This document shows, one piece after another, positions 34,393 through 45,740 of a stretch of 46,227 nt of DNA. Source of the stretch: Candidatus Omnitrophota bacterium (GTDB taxonomy: Bacteria; Omnitrophota; Omnitrophia; Omnitrophales; JACROU01). Position numbers and translations under genes: made by a program. The notes under the pieces are model-generated. The model had not been told where the DNA came from. It did not search any database and was given only the letters and a program-made list of their open reading frames with translations. The stretch's first letter is position 1. Each line of letters starts with the position of its first letter. Where the stretch lies: positions 1-46,227 of the forward strand of contig JACROU010000006.1 in NCBI GenBank assembly GCA_016214265.1, written 5' to 3'.

Positions 34393-35489
34393 GATTGAAA
34401 GGCGTAACTCGAATTGACGAGCCACGGGGTGCGGCCCACTTGCTGAATCAGGCGGACCAATTCTTCTTGTTTCATGGAAACGGGCGTTTTCGCGCCTGCA
34501 TCATGCACCACTTTTTCGTCGATTGCCGTGCCGCCCAGATCATCGACACCAAACGCAAGCGCTACTTGCGCCATCTTCACACCCAGCGTTGACCAGAATG
34601 CTTTGATGTGCGGAAAATTATCGAGAAAAATTCGTGACGTCGCGTAAATTTTCAGATCCGTCATTCCGTCAACATGCACCAGATGCTCTTTCGACTCAAG
34701 CTTGGTATTCTCCGGCTGCCATGCAAGCGGAATAAACGTGTTAAACCCGCCTGTTTCATCCTGCAACTTACGAAGACGGTTCAAGTGATCCGCAATGTGT
34801 TCCGCGGTTTCAATGTGCCCGTAAAGCATGGTCGCATTCGTCTTGAGTCCCACTTGATGCGCCTCGCGCACAGCGGAAAGCCATTTCTGGGCCGACATTT
34901 TCCCCTTCGCGATTTTTTCGCGCACCCGATCGTCAAATATTTCAGCGCCCCCGCCCGGCATACCGCAGAGCCCCGCATTTTTAAGCGCCAACAGCACTTC
35001 CCGGGAACTCAATTTAGTTTGCCGGGAAAAATGATCGATCTCCACCGCGGTGAATGCTTTGATGAAAATACTCGGATCAAGCCGGCGAATGCGCGAAAGC
35101 ATTTCCAGAATGTACTCAAAGGAAACTTCATGCGTCAGGCCACCGACAATGTGAACTTCATTAATCTGATAATTTTCAATCGCCGCTTTAACGCGAAATT
35201 CGATTTCATCAAGCGTCAGAATATACGCCCCTTCTTCGCCTGGTTTTTTCGCAAAAGCACAAATCTCACAGCTCAGATAGCAAAGATTGGTGTGATTGAT
35301 GTTGAGATAAACGCTGTAACAGACATCATCACCGCATTTTTGTTTGCGAACATAATCCGCGAGATAGCCGAGCATATTCAGCTCGCGCGTCTTAAGAAGC
35401 GTGACGGCATCCTGCTCGGGAATCCGTTCTCCGGCAAATACCTTGTCCGCTATTTTAGAGAGACTTGAGTTCTTCCAAATTAAATTCAT
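34389..35489 (-). CDS. mqnE: Aminofutalosine synthase (radical SAM, MqnE)
   Basis: 366 residues. The cluster motif CYLSCEIC (Cys70, Cys74, Cys77) is followed by AFAKKPGEEGAYIL. Downstream are NEVHIVGGLTHEVSFEY, IKAFTAVEID and CGMPGGGAEIFDDRVRE, all specific to MqnE. It joins 3-enolpyruvylbenzoate and SAM to make aminofutalosine. Its start overlaps the end of ubiX by 35 bp. A nucleosidase (MqnB or Pfs) and MqnD are needed to complete the path and are not in the window. Confidence 0.95.
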   Translation of the reverse strand: MNLIWKNSSLSKIADKVFAGERIPEQDAVTLLKTRELNMLGYLADYVRKQKCGDDVCYSVYLNINHTNLCYLSCEICAFAKKPGEEGAYILTLDEIEFRVKAAIENYQINEVHIVGGLTHEVSFEYILEMLSRIRRLDPSIFIKAFTAVEIDHFSRQTKLSSREVLLALKNAGLCGMPGGGAEIFDDRVREKIAKGKMSAQKWLSAVREAHQVGLKTNATMLYGHIETAEHIADHLNRLRKLQDETGGFNTFIPLAWQPENTKLESKEHLVHVDGMTDLKIYATSRIFLDNFPHIKAFWSTLGVKMAQVALAFGVDDLGGTAIDEKVVHDAGAKTPVSMKQEELVRLIQQVGRTPWLVNSSYAFQS

Positions 35490-36051
35490 TCTGACCCCAT
35501 CGCGTGTAAAGTTGATGCTCTATTTCAAAACGATCCAAAATCTTCCCCACAACAAAAGTGATCATGTCATCGATACTCTTCGGCCTGTGATAAAACCCCG
35601 GCGCGGCGGGCATTATCGTGACACCTATTTTTGCGAGCTTCAGCATATTTTCAAGATGAATCGGGCTGAATGGCATTTCACGCGGGACGAGAAAAAGCTT
35701 TCGCCCTTCTTTAATGGTCACATCCGCCGCACGCGCGATCAAATTCCGGGTAATTCCATTTGCGATTTCCCCGAGCGTCGACATCGAGCACGGGCACACA
35801 ATCATGCCGCGCGTTTGAAACGATCCGCTCGAAATCGGCGCGGCGATGTCGTAATAATCCATAAAAGTAATGTTGGGATGATTGACGGAGGCAAAATCCA
35901 GATTGAGTTCTTCTTTCAAAACTACTCTGGCGTGATCCGACACGACAAAACACACTTTGTGCCCCAATTCCGCCAACGTCTTCACCAGCTTCAGCCCGTA
36001 CGGACTTCCGCTGGCTCCTGTCATCGCAACAACAATTGGTTTTTCTTTCAT
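35455..36051 (-). CDS. ubiX: Flavin prenyltransferase (UbiX/MqnM)
   Basis: 198 residues from ATG 36051, chosen for the ATGA overlap with ubiA; a longer frame opens at 36072. It has VAMTGASGSPYGLKLV (flavoprotein fold), PCSMSTLGEIANGI (the FMN/DMAP site), and VPREMPFSPIHLENMLKLA, then the MPAAPGFYHRPKSIDDMI C-terminus. It makes the prenylated FMN cofactor used by the UbiD decarboxylase encoded two genes upstream. In futalosine operons these genes are called mqnL (UbiD) and mqnM (UbiX). Confidence 0.95.
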   Translation of the reverse strand: MKEKPIVVAMTGASGSPYGLKLVKTLAELGHKVCFVVSDHARVVLKEELNLDFASVNHPNITFMDYYDIAAPISSGSFQTRGMIVCPCSMSTLGEIANGITRNLIARAADVTIKEGRKLFLVPREMPFSPIHLENMLKLAKIGVTIMPAAPGFYHRPKSIDDMITFVVGKILDRFEIEHQLYTRWGQNEFNLEELKSL

Positions 36052-36884
36052 CGCATCACCAAATCCAGCCACGTGGCAACAAAGACAATCAAACTAAACG
36101 AAATATTAGGCAGAAAAAATAATTTAGGACCACGAACATGATCTTGAAAAACGGCAATCGTCGCGACAAAAATTCCGGTCCAATAAAAAACATGCAGATG
36201 ATTTATGCCGCCAAGCCAAACAAGCGACAATACCGCAAGCACATGAAATCCAGCTGAAATCGCACTGGCCCAGCCCCGTCCCAGCTTTGCGGGGATCGAA
36301 AAAAGCCCTTTCGAGCGGTCAAAGACCTCGTCCTGAAGCGAGTAAATGATATCGAAACCCGCCACCCAAAATAACACGGCAAAAGCCAGCGGCAAAGGAT
36401 CCAAACTAATCACGCCGCGGGAGGCCATCCATCCCCCGACCGGTGCCATCGCCAAAATGCCCCCGAGAAAAATATGGCAAAGCCACGTGTAGCGCTTCAG
36501 GTAAGGATACGTAAAAATCATGGCGACTGGAATCGGCGAAAGCAGAAAACAAAGCGGATTGAGTTTGTACGCCGCAAAATAATAAATAAAAAGCGCGGGA
36601 GCACAAACCCAGGCAAGCGCCCTTTTTGAAATCAGTCCCATCGAAAGCGGCCAGCGCGAAGTCCGCGGATTTTCACGATCGAAATCCAGATCCGCGAGGC
36701 GGTTGGCGATCATCCCCACCGTTCTCAAGCCCACCATCGCCAGCGTCACCCAAAGCAATTTTCCCGGATGCGGCCAACCTTGCTCGCCCAAAATAAGCCC
36801 CAGATAGGCAAACGGAAGCGCGAACAGGGTGTGCTCGAATTTGATTGTCTCCAAGAATAATTTAACTTTTTCCATTGAATCCAT
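36048..36884 (-). CDS. ubiA: UbiA-family prenyltransferase (MqnP)
   Basis: 278 residues with about nine membrane helices. The two Asp-rich metal and diphosphate sites are seen: NRLADLDFDREN (61-72) and DIIYSLQDEVFDR (about 184-196). It attaches a polyprenyl chain to 1,4-dihydroxy-6-naphthoate in the futalosine path (MqnP), or to 4-hydroxybenzoate in ubiquinone synthesis; the mqn neighbours support the former. It overlaps ubiD by 23 bp at its start and ubiX by ATGA at its end. The GGxxxRKxxN-like flexible N-terminus of UbiA is short. Confidence 0.93.
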   Translation of the reverse strand: MDSMEKVKLFLETIKFEHTLFALPFAYLGLILGEQGWPHPGKLLWVTLAMVGLRTVGMIANRLADLDFDRENPRTSRWPLSMGLISKRALAWVCAPALFIYYFAAYKLNPLCFLLSPIPVAMIFTYPYLKRYTWLCHIFLGGILAMAPVGGWMASRGVISLDPLPLAFAVLFWVAGFDIIYSLQDEVFDRSKGLFSIPAKLGRGWASAISAGFHVLAVLSLVWLGGINHLHVFYWTGIFVATIAVFQDHVRGPKLFFLPNISFSLIVFVATWLDLVMR

Positions 36885-38319
36885 ATTCTTTCCAGCGCCG
36901 TGCCACCAACGTTTGAACCTCTTCGCTCATCCGCATTTCTTCCGGCCATTCGCGCTGCATACCCTCTTCCGGAAGTTTGGCGGTGACATCGACACCCATT
37001 TTCCCGCCCCACAGATGCTGTGAAGCAGAATGATCGAGCTCGTCAACCGGTCCTTCGGCAAACACCAAATCGCGTTTTGGATCCACGTTGTTAAATGCCT
37101 TGAACGCCACCTCGCGGAAATCATGGATATTCACATCGGCGTCGAACACGAAAATAAATTTGGAAAACATCATCCGGTCATTCCCCCAAATCGCGTTTAT
37201 CACTTTTTTTGCCTGCTGCGGATACGATTTTTTGATCGAAATAAGGATGCAATTATGGAAAACGCCTTCCCACGGAAGATGAATGTCAACAATTTCGGGT
37301 ATCAATTTTCGAAGCATGGGCAGAAAAATCCGTTCCGTCGCTTTGCCAAGATAACAATCTTCCATCGGCGGTTTGCCGACTACAGTGGTGATGTAGACTG
37401 GATTTTTCCGATGCGTCATGCACGTGATGTGAAACGCGGGAAATTTTTTCGCAGGCGAATAAAATCCGGTGTGGTCACCGAACGGACCTTCGGTTCTCAA
37501 ATCATTAAAATCTACGTAACCTTCCAGAATGAATTCGGCTTCGGCAGGAACTTCCAAATTAACGGTTTTGCATTTCACCAATTCGACGGGCTTTTTGCGC
37601 AAGAAACCCGCCAGCAGGAATTCATCAATATCTTTCGGAAGCGGTGCGGAAGCAGAATAAATCGTAACTGGATCAGCACCGATCACGACGGCAACATCCA
37701 GCCGGTTTTTGCCGCTCTCGGGAAGTTTACGAAAATGCTCCGCACCATCTTTGTGAACCTGCCAATGCATTCCCGTCGTCCGGTTGTCGAACACCTGCAT
37801 CCGGTACATTCCCACATTCCGATGTCCGGTAACGGGATCGCGGGAAATCACCAGCGGAAGTGTGATGAATTTTCCAGCGTCCTTTGGCCAGCACTGAATC
37901 ACGGGAAGTAAGTCCAGCATCGGACCTTCCTTAATTACGACTTCTCGACACGGGCCCGACGAAACTGTTTTGGGGGTAATGTTGGCCAGCTCAACGACTT
38001 TGGGAAGCAATTTCAGCTTATCCAGCATCGACGCCGGCGGCTTGACCTCGGTGAAAGATTCCATCCGATCCGTAATCTCTTTATAAGAAGACACGCTGAA
38101 CGCCGCCATCATGCGCTCGTGAGAACCAAAGGCATTAATAAGAAGAGGGAAAGAACTTCCCTTCACTTTTTCGAAAAGAAGCGCTGGGCCATTTGCCTTT
38201 ACAACGCGGTCGTTAATCTCAGTAATTTCAAGAATAGGGTCCACTTCGGAGGAAATAACCTGCAGCTGGCCGCTGGATTTAAGATGGTCGAGAAATTCTC
38301 TTAGATTTTTATAGGACAT
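36862..38319 (-). CDS. ubiD: UbiD-family prFMN-dependent decarboxylase (MqnL)
   Basis: 485 residues, full length. Active-site motifs of the family: VISRDPVTGHRNVGMYRMQ (157-175), with Arg173, and RTEGPFGDHTGFYSP (275-289), with Glu277. It needs prenylated FMN from UbiX. In the futalosine pathway it likely removes the carboxyl group of the naphthoate intermediate after prenylation. It is the first gene of the menaquinone operon. The promoter at 38330-38358 ends 10 bp before the ATG, with no ribosome-binding site, so initiation is probably leaderless. Confidence 0.93.
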   Translation of the reverse strand: MSYKNLREFLDHLKSSGQLQVISSEVDPILEITEINDRVVKANGPALLFEKVKGSSFPLLINAFGSHERMMAAFSVSSYKEITDRMESFTEVKPPASMLDKLKLLPKVVELANITPKTVSSGPCREVVIKEGPMLDLLPVIQCWPKDAGKFITLPLVISRDPVTGHRNVGMYRMQVFDNRTTGMHWQVHKDGAEHFRKLPESGKNRLDVAVVIGADPVTIYSASAPLPKDIDEFLLAGFLRKKPVELVKCKTVNLEVPAEAEFILEGYVDFNDLRTEGPFGDHTGFYSPAKKFPAFHITCMTHRKNPVYITTVVGKPPMEDCYLGKATERIFLPMLRKLIPEIVDIHLPWEGVFHNCILISIKKSYPQQAKKVINAIWGNDRMMFSKFIFVFDADVNIHDFREVAFKAFNNVDPKRDLVFAEGPVDELDHSASQHLWGGKMGVDVTAKLPEEGMQREWPEEMRMSEEVQTLVARRWKEYGFNGKS

Positions 38320-38329
38320 AGAACGCGAG

Positions 38330-38358
38330 AGTATATCCGTTCAGCAAAATGAAATCAA
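38330..38358 (-). promoter_or_regulatory. Promoter of the menaquinone operon, giving a nearly leaderless mRNA
   Basis: On the minus strand TTGATT (38353-38358) and TATACT (38330-38335) are 17 bp apart. The -10 ends 10 bp before the ubiD ATG (38317-38319), leaving room for a leader of only about 3-5 bases. No Shine-Dalgarno sequence is present in that space. Confidence 0.7.
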
Positions 38359-38377
38359 CGCCCCGCTTACAGCGGAA

Positions 38378-39460
38378 TTATTGTCCTTGCACTTGAGGTT
38401 GTGCCTGAGAGGTTGCATCCAGAGCCGGCATCGCAGTATCGGCAGGATTCTGCGGTGTTGGAATATTTCCAATAAGCGCGTCAAAACCCGGTTCTTTTCT
38501 TAGCTCTTCGAAATGAGGGTCCTGTTTGGCCAATTGCGCCAGATTGGGCTCCCGTTTAAGCGCAAGGCCCAGCCGTTGAATCGCCTCGGCATTTTTCTTC
38601 TGCCCGGCAAAAACAGCGGCTAAACCATAATTAGCCTGGGCAGAGGCCGGATCCAATTCCAAACATTTCTGATAACTTTTTACAGCATCATCAAGATTGC
38701 CGGCTAAAAATTGCGACTCTCCCAAATTTTGATACGCGGTTCCATACTTAGGATTAAGTTCAATCGCTTGTTTGTAATAGCCGATTGCCTTCTGAAAATC
38801 TTTTTTTCCGTTCGCATATGCGACTCCCAAATTGTTGTAGGAAGAGGCAAGTTTGGGATCCAACTCTACGGCTTTAAGCGCATACTCGATGGAATTGTCG
38901 AAGTCCTTCTCAAAAATGCTGATAACGGAAAGATCGTTGTAGGCGTTTGCCGTCGGCTTGACTTCGATTGCCATTTTCAGATAACGGTTTGCGGTCAGAT
39001 AGTCTTTCTGAAGAATGAACATGCGGCCAATGCGCAAGAAGTCGGAAATAAATCTGGGTTCCCGACGAACCAGTTGGTCAAACATTTCGCTGGCTTTCAC
39101 TGCCCTGTCCTGAACAAGCAGCAGCACGCCAAGGTTGTAATACGACCTCGTAAAATCCGGATCGACCTCGATGGCTTTTTGATAGGCATTAATGGCATCA
39201 TCAATTTTCTGTTGACGCTCAAAAAGATTCCCCTTTAAAAAATAGACTTCCGCAGATTGGGGATTCTGCTTGAGACACTGATCTAAAATCTGAGAGGCTT
39301 GATCGAACTCGCCGTCCGAAATCGCCTGAATGGAGTAAAGCAAGTCTCGCGAGAAATTTTTTGTTTCTTTTGCGTCATCCGCTTTTAACAAAGCGGGGTG
39401 ATTAATCAAAAAAAACGCAACCATCAAACAAAGGGGCAAAAAACTTTTTTTGAACTTCAT
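38378..39460 (-). CDS. Secreted TPR-repeat protein
   Basis: 360 residues. A signal peptide (hydrophobic 8-25, cleavage near LLKA/DD) is followed by about seven to nine tetratricopeptide repeats between residues 40 and 290, with repeated NLGVLL, YNNLGVAYA and AYQNLGESQF helices. The C-terminus is Pro/Ala/Gln-rich (about 325-360), probably disordered. TPR proteins scaffold other proteins, and in the periplasm often belong to envelope or lipoprotein complexes. It lies 16 bp after the small coiled-coil gene and is probably cotranscribed with it. No specific partner can be named; the neighbouring porin is a candidate by location only. Confidence 0.85.
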   Translation of the reverse strand: MKFKKSFLPLCLMVAFFLINHPALLKADDAKETKNFSRDLLYSIQAISDGEFDQASQILDQCLKQNPQSAEVYFLKGNLFERQQKIDDAINAYQKAIEVDPDFTRSYYNLGVLLLVQDRAVKASEMFDQLVRREPRFISDFLRIGRMFILQKDYLTANRYLKMAIEVKPTANAYNDLSVISIFEKDFDNSIEYALKAVELDPKLASSYNNLGVAYANGKKDFQKAIGYYKQAIELNPKYGTAYQNLGESQFLAGNLDDAVKSYQKCLELDPASAQANYGLAAVFAGQKKNAEAIQRLGLALKREPNLAQLAKQDPHFEELRKEPGFDALIGNIPTPQNPADTAMPALDATSQAQPQVQGQ

Positions 39461-39476
39461 AAATAAAACCTCCCGG

Positions 39477-39863
39477 TTAACTTCGACTTTGCTCTAATCT
39501 TCTTGCTACATTCTCCACTGAATCAACTTTGCGATCCAAAGAATCGATTCGGGAATAAAGATTTTCCAGCCGCTGCAATCGCTCCACCTTCCCCGCCAAC
39601 CGATCCATTTTACCTTGAATTGTGTCAAACTGGTCCATCAAACGTTTCATTTTGTACTCAATATCGTTCAGTCTCATTTTATAATCATCCCGCAAATCTT
39701 TTTCTGTTTGGGGCTTATCCATAACATCACTCAAATCTTGATCTGACGATTGTTGCTGGGAGGTCTGAGCTAGAAGGACATTTGACAAATCCGAGATTAG
39801 AACCAAGCTATTTCCCAAAATGAGAATTGTTATTATGAGATGTAATGACCTGCGCTTTGTCAT
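39477..39863 (-). CDS. Small exported coiled-coil protein, unknown function
   Basis: 128 residues. An N-terminal signal-like helix (about 8-30, cleavage likely near LLA/QTS) is followed by a Gln/Ser/Asp-rich stretch and a long coiled coil (about 55-125) with a regular pattern of KMKRLMDQFDTIQGKMDRL. The start has AGGGGAA upstream. It precedes the TPR gene by 16 bp and is divergent from the porin gene. The coiled coil at the N-terminus of the porin and this one may be structurally related, but I do not recognise the family. Confidence 0.7.
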   Translation of the reverse strand: MTKRRSLHLIITILILGNSLVLISDLSNVLLAQTSQQQSSDQDLSDVMDKPQTEKDLRDDYKMRLNDIEYKMKRLMDQFDTIQGKMDRLAGKVERLQRLENLYSRIDSLDRKVDSVENVARRLEQSRS

Positions 39864-40163
39864 AGTTCCCCTGAAAATATTACTTTTACTTTTCGACCTT
39901 TGATGATAAAAGATTGAGCTTGTTTAGCCCTTACTTACCAAACATGTCCATTTTCGACATTTTTGTGAAGCGTAATCGGTTCATAGCCGATACTTGTTTG
40001 AAGCTGTCCGAAATATATTTATTCACTTTTTCGTATTTTTTATGTAAAATGTAGTTAGGTTTCAAGTCAAGGATGAGCTACGTTTGAGAGTTGGCACGAA
40101 ACGTGGTTACTCTAATATTCTAAATAAAGCATCATCGGAATAAATCTTCAAAGGAGGGAAACA
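39864..40163. other. 300-bp divergent intergenic region
   Basis: This is the largest gene-free stretch in the window. It separates the small coiled-coil gene (minus) from the porin gene (plus). Besides the candidate porin promoter (separate entry), it holds a weak hairpin (ATCGG at 39975-39979 and CCGAT at 39987-39991) and a strong ribosome-binding site AAGGAGGG at 40151-40158. A second weak promoter pair, TTGAGA (40084-40089) and TACTCT (40108-40113), is separated by 18 bp. No other gene or RNA was recognised. Confidence 0.5.
40022..40050 (+). promoter_or_regulatory. Candidate porin promoter
   Basis: TTCACT (40022-40027) and TAAAAT (40045-40050) are separated by 17 bp. The -35 is weak. If used, the leader before the ATG at 40164 is about 107 bases, long enough to hold regulatory structure, though none was recognised. 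Confidence 0.4.
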
Positions 40164-41648
40164 ATGATTCCGAAATTGAAATATGTAGCAGCTTCATTCC
40201 TAATCGCCATGCTTGCCCTGGGTAACATGTCCATGGCACTTGCAGGTGGTCTCGAGTCATCCCCTAGCGATGACCTCTCAAAGCAAATTCAAGCTTTGAA
40301 AGATCAAGTAAACAACCTCAGCAGCACAGTCAATGAACTCAAAAGTGAGAACACTTCTGTAAAAGCCAGATCGAAAGAAATGGAAAGCGAAATGGCAACG
40401 ATGAAGGGCCTTACGCCTGGAACCGAAATTTCCAAGAGCATGGAAAGCAGAGTGGCTTCACTGGAAGAAAAAGTTGGAACCATCAAAGTTAGTGGATCTT
40501 TGACTGGCATCCTTCAAGCTTCTCAAAACCGGGAAAAAAACACGAGTATTCGCGGTCTTGAGAACAGAAATCCTGATTCGGGAACCGTTTTAAATCGTTT
40601 CGGTCAAAATTCTGGCGACCAAATCATCGGGGCTGGTTCATTTGACCTCTATCTTGAATCAAAGATTCTAGATAATACCCGCATCTATGCCAACTTGGAA
40701 GCGAACTCGGCCAATGAAGTATTTCAGCCGTCCCAATCACTTCCCAATGGCAACCCGACATTCTCCACACATTTAAATTCCAACAATATCGATGTTCTGA
40801 ACGTGTTGGAACTTTATGTGGAAAGTCAGTTTTACGACAAAAGACTCACAACCACAGTCGGTAAAATTGACCTTACGAACTATTTTGACGGAAACAAAGT
40901 GGCATGGGACGAGCACCGTCAGTTTTTAGCGGGCGCTTTCCTGGATAACACCACATTTGCTTCTGTGGTCCCTTACAATACGATCGGTGCCAGAGGTTCT
41001 TTGGATATCGGTTGGGGTTTGACATTCCAGGCCGCAGTGGTCAGCCAAGATGATTCTGGACAGAAACTCTTTAACGAAATGTTCGGAATTATGGAATTAG
41101 ACTATCAAACCTTCTGGTTCTTCAATAAGGAAGGAAATTATCGTGCTTACGGGTATGTTAAAGACGTGAACACGGTAAATGCTAGAGGGCTTTTGACAGG
41201 CAAATCTGAGAACGCCCTCGGTGGTGGTATCAGCTTGGATCAAAAGATAACCGACAAAGCTACAGTGTTCTATCGTGCCGGTTATAACGATGATCAGCTT
41301 GCCCTGAACCAGAGTACGCAAATTGCTCCTTTTGCCGCAGCTACAAGTTCCATGAGCGGTGGTGGACAATATGTGGGCCTCTTGCCGAACCGTCCAGATG
41401 ACGTCACCGGTGTGGCGGCAGCTTGGATTAATCCTTCAAACCCAATCACGACGTGGTCGAATGGTCAATCCGTTCAATTGCTCCCACAGCGTGATTTCAA
41501 TGAATGGATTCTTGAGTTCTATTACAACTATCAAGTCGCAAAGAACTTCCATGTAAGCCCAGTGTTGCAGTTCTTACAGCACCCCAATGGCGATGATGAC
41601 GAAAATGTCACTGCTATCTTCGGTGGCCGTGCCTTCTTGGAGTTCTAA
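40164..41648 (+). CDS. Outer-membrane porin with N-terminal coiled coil
   Basis: 494 residues. A signal peptide (hydrophobic 9-26, cleavage near ALA/G) is followed by a coiled coil (about 36-110, with QIQALKDQVNNLSSTVNELKS) and then a beta-barrel starting near VSGSLTGILQ and ending with GGRAFLEF, whose terminal Phe is the usual outer-membrane signal. The pattern (coiled coil plus a large barrel) recalls trimeric porins with a periplasmic stalk that can anchor the outer membrane to the wall. The specific substrate is unknown. Start ATG 40164 has AAGGAGGG 5-13 bases upstream. A strong terminator follows at 41701. This gene looks highly expressed. Confidence 0.85.
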   Translation: MIPKLKYVAASFLIAMLALGNMSMALAGGLESSPSDDLSKQIQALKDQVNNLSSTVNELKSENTSVKARSKEMESEMATMKGLTPGTEISKSMESRVASLEEKVGTIKVSGSLTGILQASQNREKNTSIRGLENRNPDSGTVLNRFGQNSGDQIIGAGSFDLYLESKILDNTRIYANLEANSANEVFQPSQSLPNGNPTFSTHLNSNNIDVLNVLELYVESQFYDKRLTTTVGKIDLTNYFDGNKVAWDEHRQFLAGAFLDNTTFASVVPYNTIGARGSLDIGWGLTFQAAVVSQDDSGQKLFNEMFGIMELDYQTFWFFNKEGNYRAYGYVKDVNTVNARGLLTGKSENALGGGISLDQKITDKATVFYRAGYNDDQLALNQSTQIAPFAAATSSMSGGGQYVGLLPNRPDDVTGVAAAWINPSNPITTWSNGQSVQLLPQRDFNEWILEFYYNYQVAKNFHVSPVLQFLQHPNGDDDENVTAIFGGRAFLEF

Positions 41649-41700
41649 GTAGCAAGCGCCAACTCTCTCTCGGAAGTTTTCCCTCCCGAGAAAGCAAAAA

Positions 41701-41738
41701 CCCCTCTTCCCTGTTGCAAATGGGAAGAGGGGTTTTTT
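41701..41738. terminator. Bidirectional Rho-independent terminator
   Basis: An 11-bp GC-rich stem (CCCCTCTTCCC 41701-41711; GGGAAGAGGGG 41722-41732) with a 10-base loop is followed by six Ts on the plus strand. An AAAAA run precedes it, giving a T-run on the minus strand as well. It can end both the porin transcript and the convergent rpsU transcript. Confidence 0.92.
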
Positions 41739-41760
41739 ATTGTTCCTTTTGTTACCTAAT

Positions 41761-41961
41761 TTAGATTCTATCGATAAAATCCTGCGCACGTTTTGCGCGA
41801 ATTTTTCGAGTCATTCGCTCTCTACGCATTCGGTCCGATCGTTTTTCAAAACGAAGAGACTTTTTGTGCTCTTCAATAACACCCGCTTTTTTAAGCTTTT
41901 GCTTAAATTTTTTTAAGACCGATTCGATGTTCTGCCCTTCTTTCACGTAGATTTTTACCAC
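41761..41961 (-). CDS. rpsU: Ribosomal protein bS21
   Basis: 66 residues from a GTG at 41961 (VKIYVKEGQN), which has AGGTGG 8 bases upstream; an upstream GTG at 41973 would add four residues. The mix of Lys/Arg-rich repeats (KKFKQKLKKAG, RFEKRSDRMRRERM) and the length match bS21, which sits on the 30S subunit by the mRNA entry path and is linked to mRNA start recognition. It ends near the bidirectional terminator. Confidence 0.9.
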   Translation of the reverse strand: MVKIYVKEGQNIESVLKKFKQKLKKAGVIEEHKKSLRFEKRSDRMRRERMTRKIRAKRAQDFIDRI

Positions 41962-41996
41962 TGTTCCCACCACCTTTATGTATAGTCTGTAATTGA

Positions 41997-42025
41997 AGAC
42001 TAACCGATGGCAAGGCGAGTGTCAA
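41997..42025 (-). promoter_or_regulatory. Promoter of rpsU
   Basis: On the minus strand a perfect TTGACA (42020-42025) is 17 bp from TAGTCT (41997-42002). It ends about 35 bp before the GTG start. An inverted repeat AGTCT (41984-41988) / AGACT (41997-42001) overlaps the -10 and the expected start site, and might be an operator. Confidence 0.5.
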
Positions 42026-42039
42026 ACGAGGTGGAAATA

Positions 42040-42932
42040 TTAACCTCTAGGGTGAAACTTGGAATGAATCCCTTTCAAGCGGTCCTTTGAAATATGGGTG
42101 TAAATCTGCGTAGTACTGATGTCTGAATGGCCCAAAAGTTCCTGAACTACTCGTAGATCCGCCCCGCGTTCCAGCAGATGCGTGGCAAAGGAATGCCGGA
42201 GAGTATGGGGCGTAATTCGCTTATTGATATGGGCGCCTCGGCCATATTGCTTGATGATTTTCCATAGACTTTGGCGGGAAATTTTCTTCTTTTGTTGACT
42301 AATAAATAACTCCGGGGCTTTCGTTTTAGCTTTACTCCGCTCACATGCCAGATAAGATTGAATCGCTTCCTGGGCCAAATGGCCCAAAGGAATCACGCGT
42401 TCCTTATTTCCCTTCCCCGTACATTTCAGAAAGGAACTCTCCAGATTAACGTCCGAGAGTTTTAAATTTACAATTTCGGAAACCCGCATTCCCGTGGCAT
42501 AAAAGAGTTCCAGAATGGCTCTATCCCGTCTCCCGCGGTCTGTTCGGGCATTGGGAACTTTCAGTATTTTCTCCACATCCTGTATCGACAGCGCATACGG
42601 CAGACGTTTCCAGGTCTTGGGAGATTCCAGAGACGATGTCGTATCTCGCCTCAGATGGCGTTCACGAACCAGAAACCGATGAAAAATTTTAACGGCCACA
42701 AGATGGCGGGAAATGGTCGATGAGGCGAGCCTTCGGTCTTTCAGCTGCATCAGAAAATCCCGGATTTCTTTCGGATTCACATCGGCCAAATCTGAAATTT
42801 TCGTTTTTTCGAGAAAAGCCAGATAATCTTTCAAATCCCGTTCATAAGCCATCAAACTGTTTTTGGCTAAAAGCTTCTCCACGGCAAGGTAATTGAGGAA
42901 TTGTCGGAGCAAATCTTTGAGGGATTCGTTCA

Positions 42933-42933
<1 letters not shown>
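42040..42933 (-). CDS. xerD: Tyrosine recombinase XerD
   Basis: 297 residues. It resolves chromosome dimers at dif with XerC and FtsK. The N-terminal SAM-like domain (about 1-105) is followed by the catalytic set: Arg150 (ATGMRVSE), Lys174 (GKGNKERV), His243 and Arg246 (HTLRHSFA), His269 (LGHSD), Tyr278 (TQIYTH). The spacing fits XerC/XerD rather than integrases of mobile elements. XerD over XerC is favoured by the length and by the adjacent ligA, but is not certain. Its start overlaps the ligA stop by one base, so translation is coupled. Confidence 0.87.
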
Positions 42934-45691
<2,758 letters not shown>

Positions 45692-45740
45692 AAGCTCACT
45701 CCTTAAAATGCATACTCACTCGAAGGGATTTGCCTAGAGG

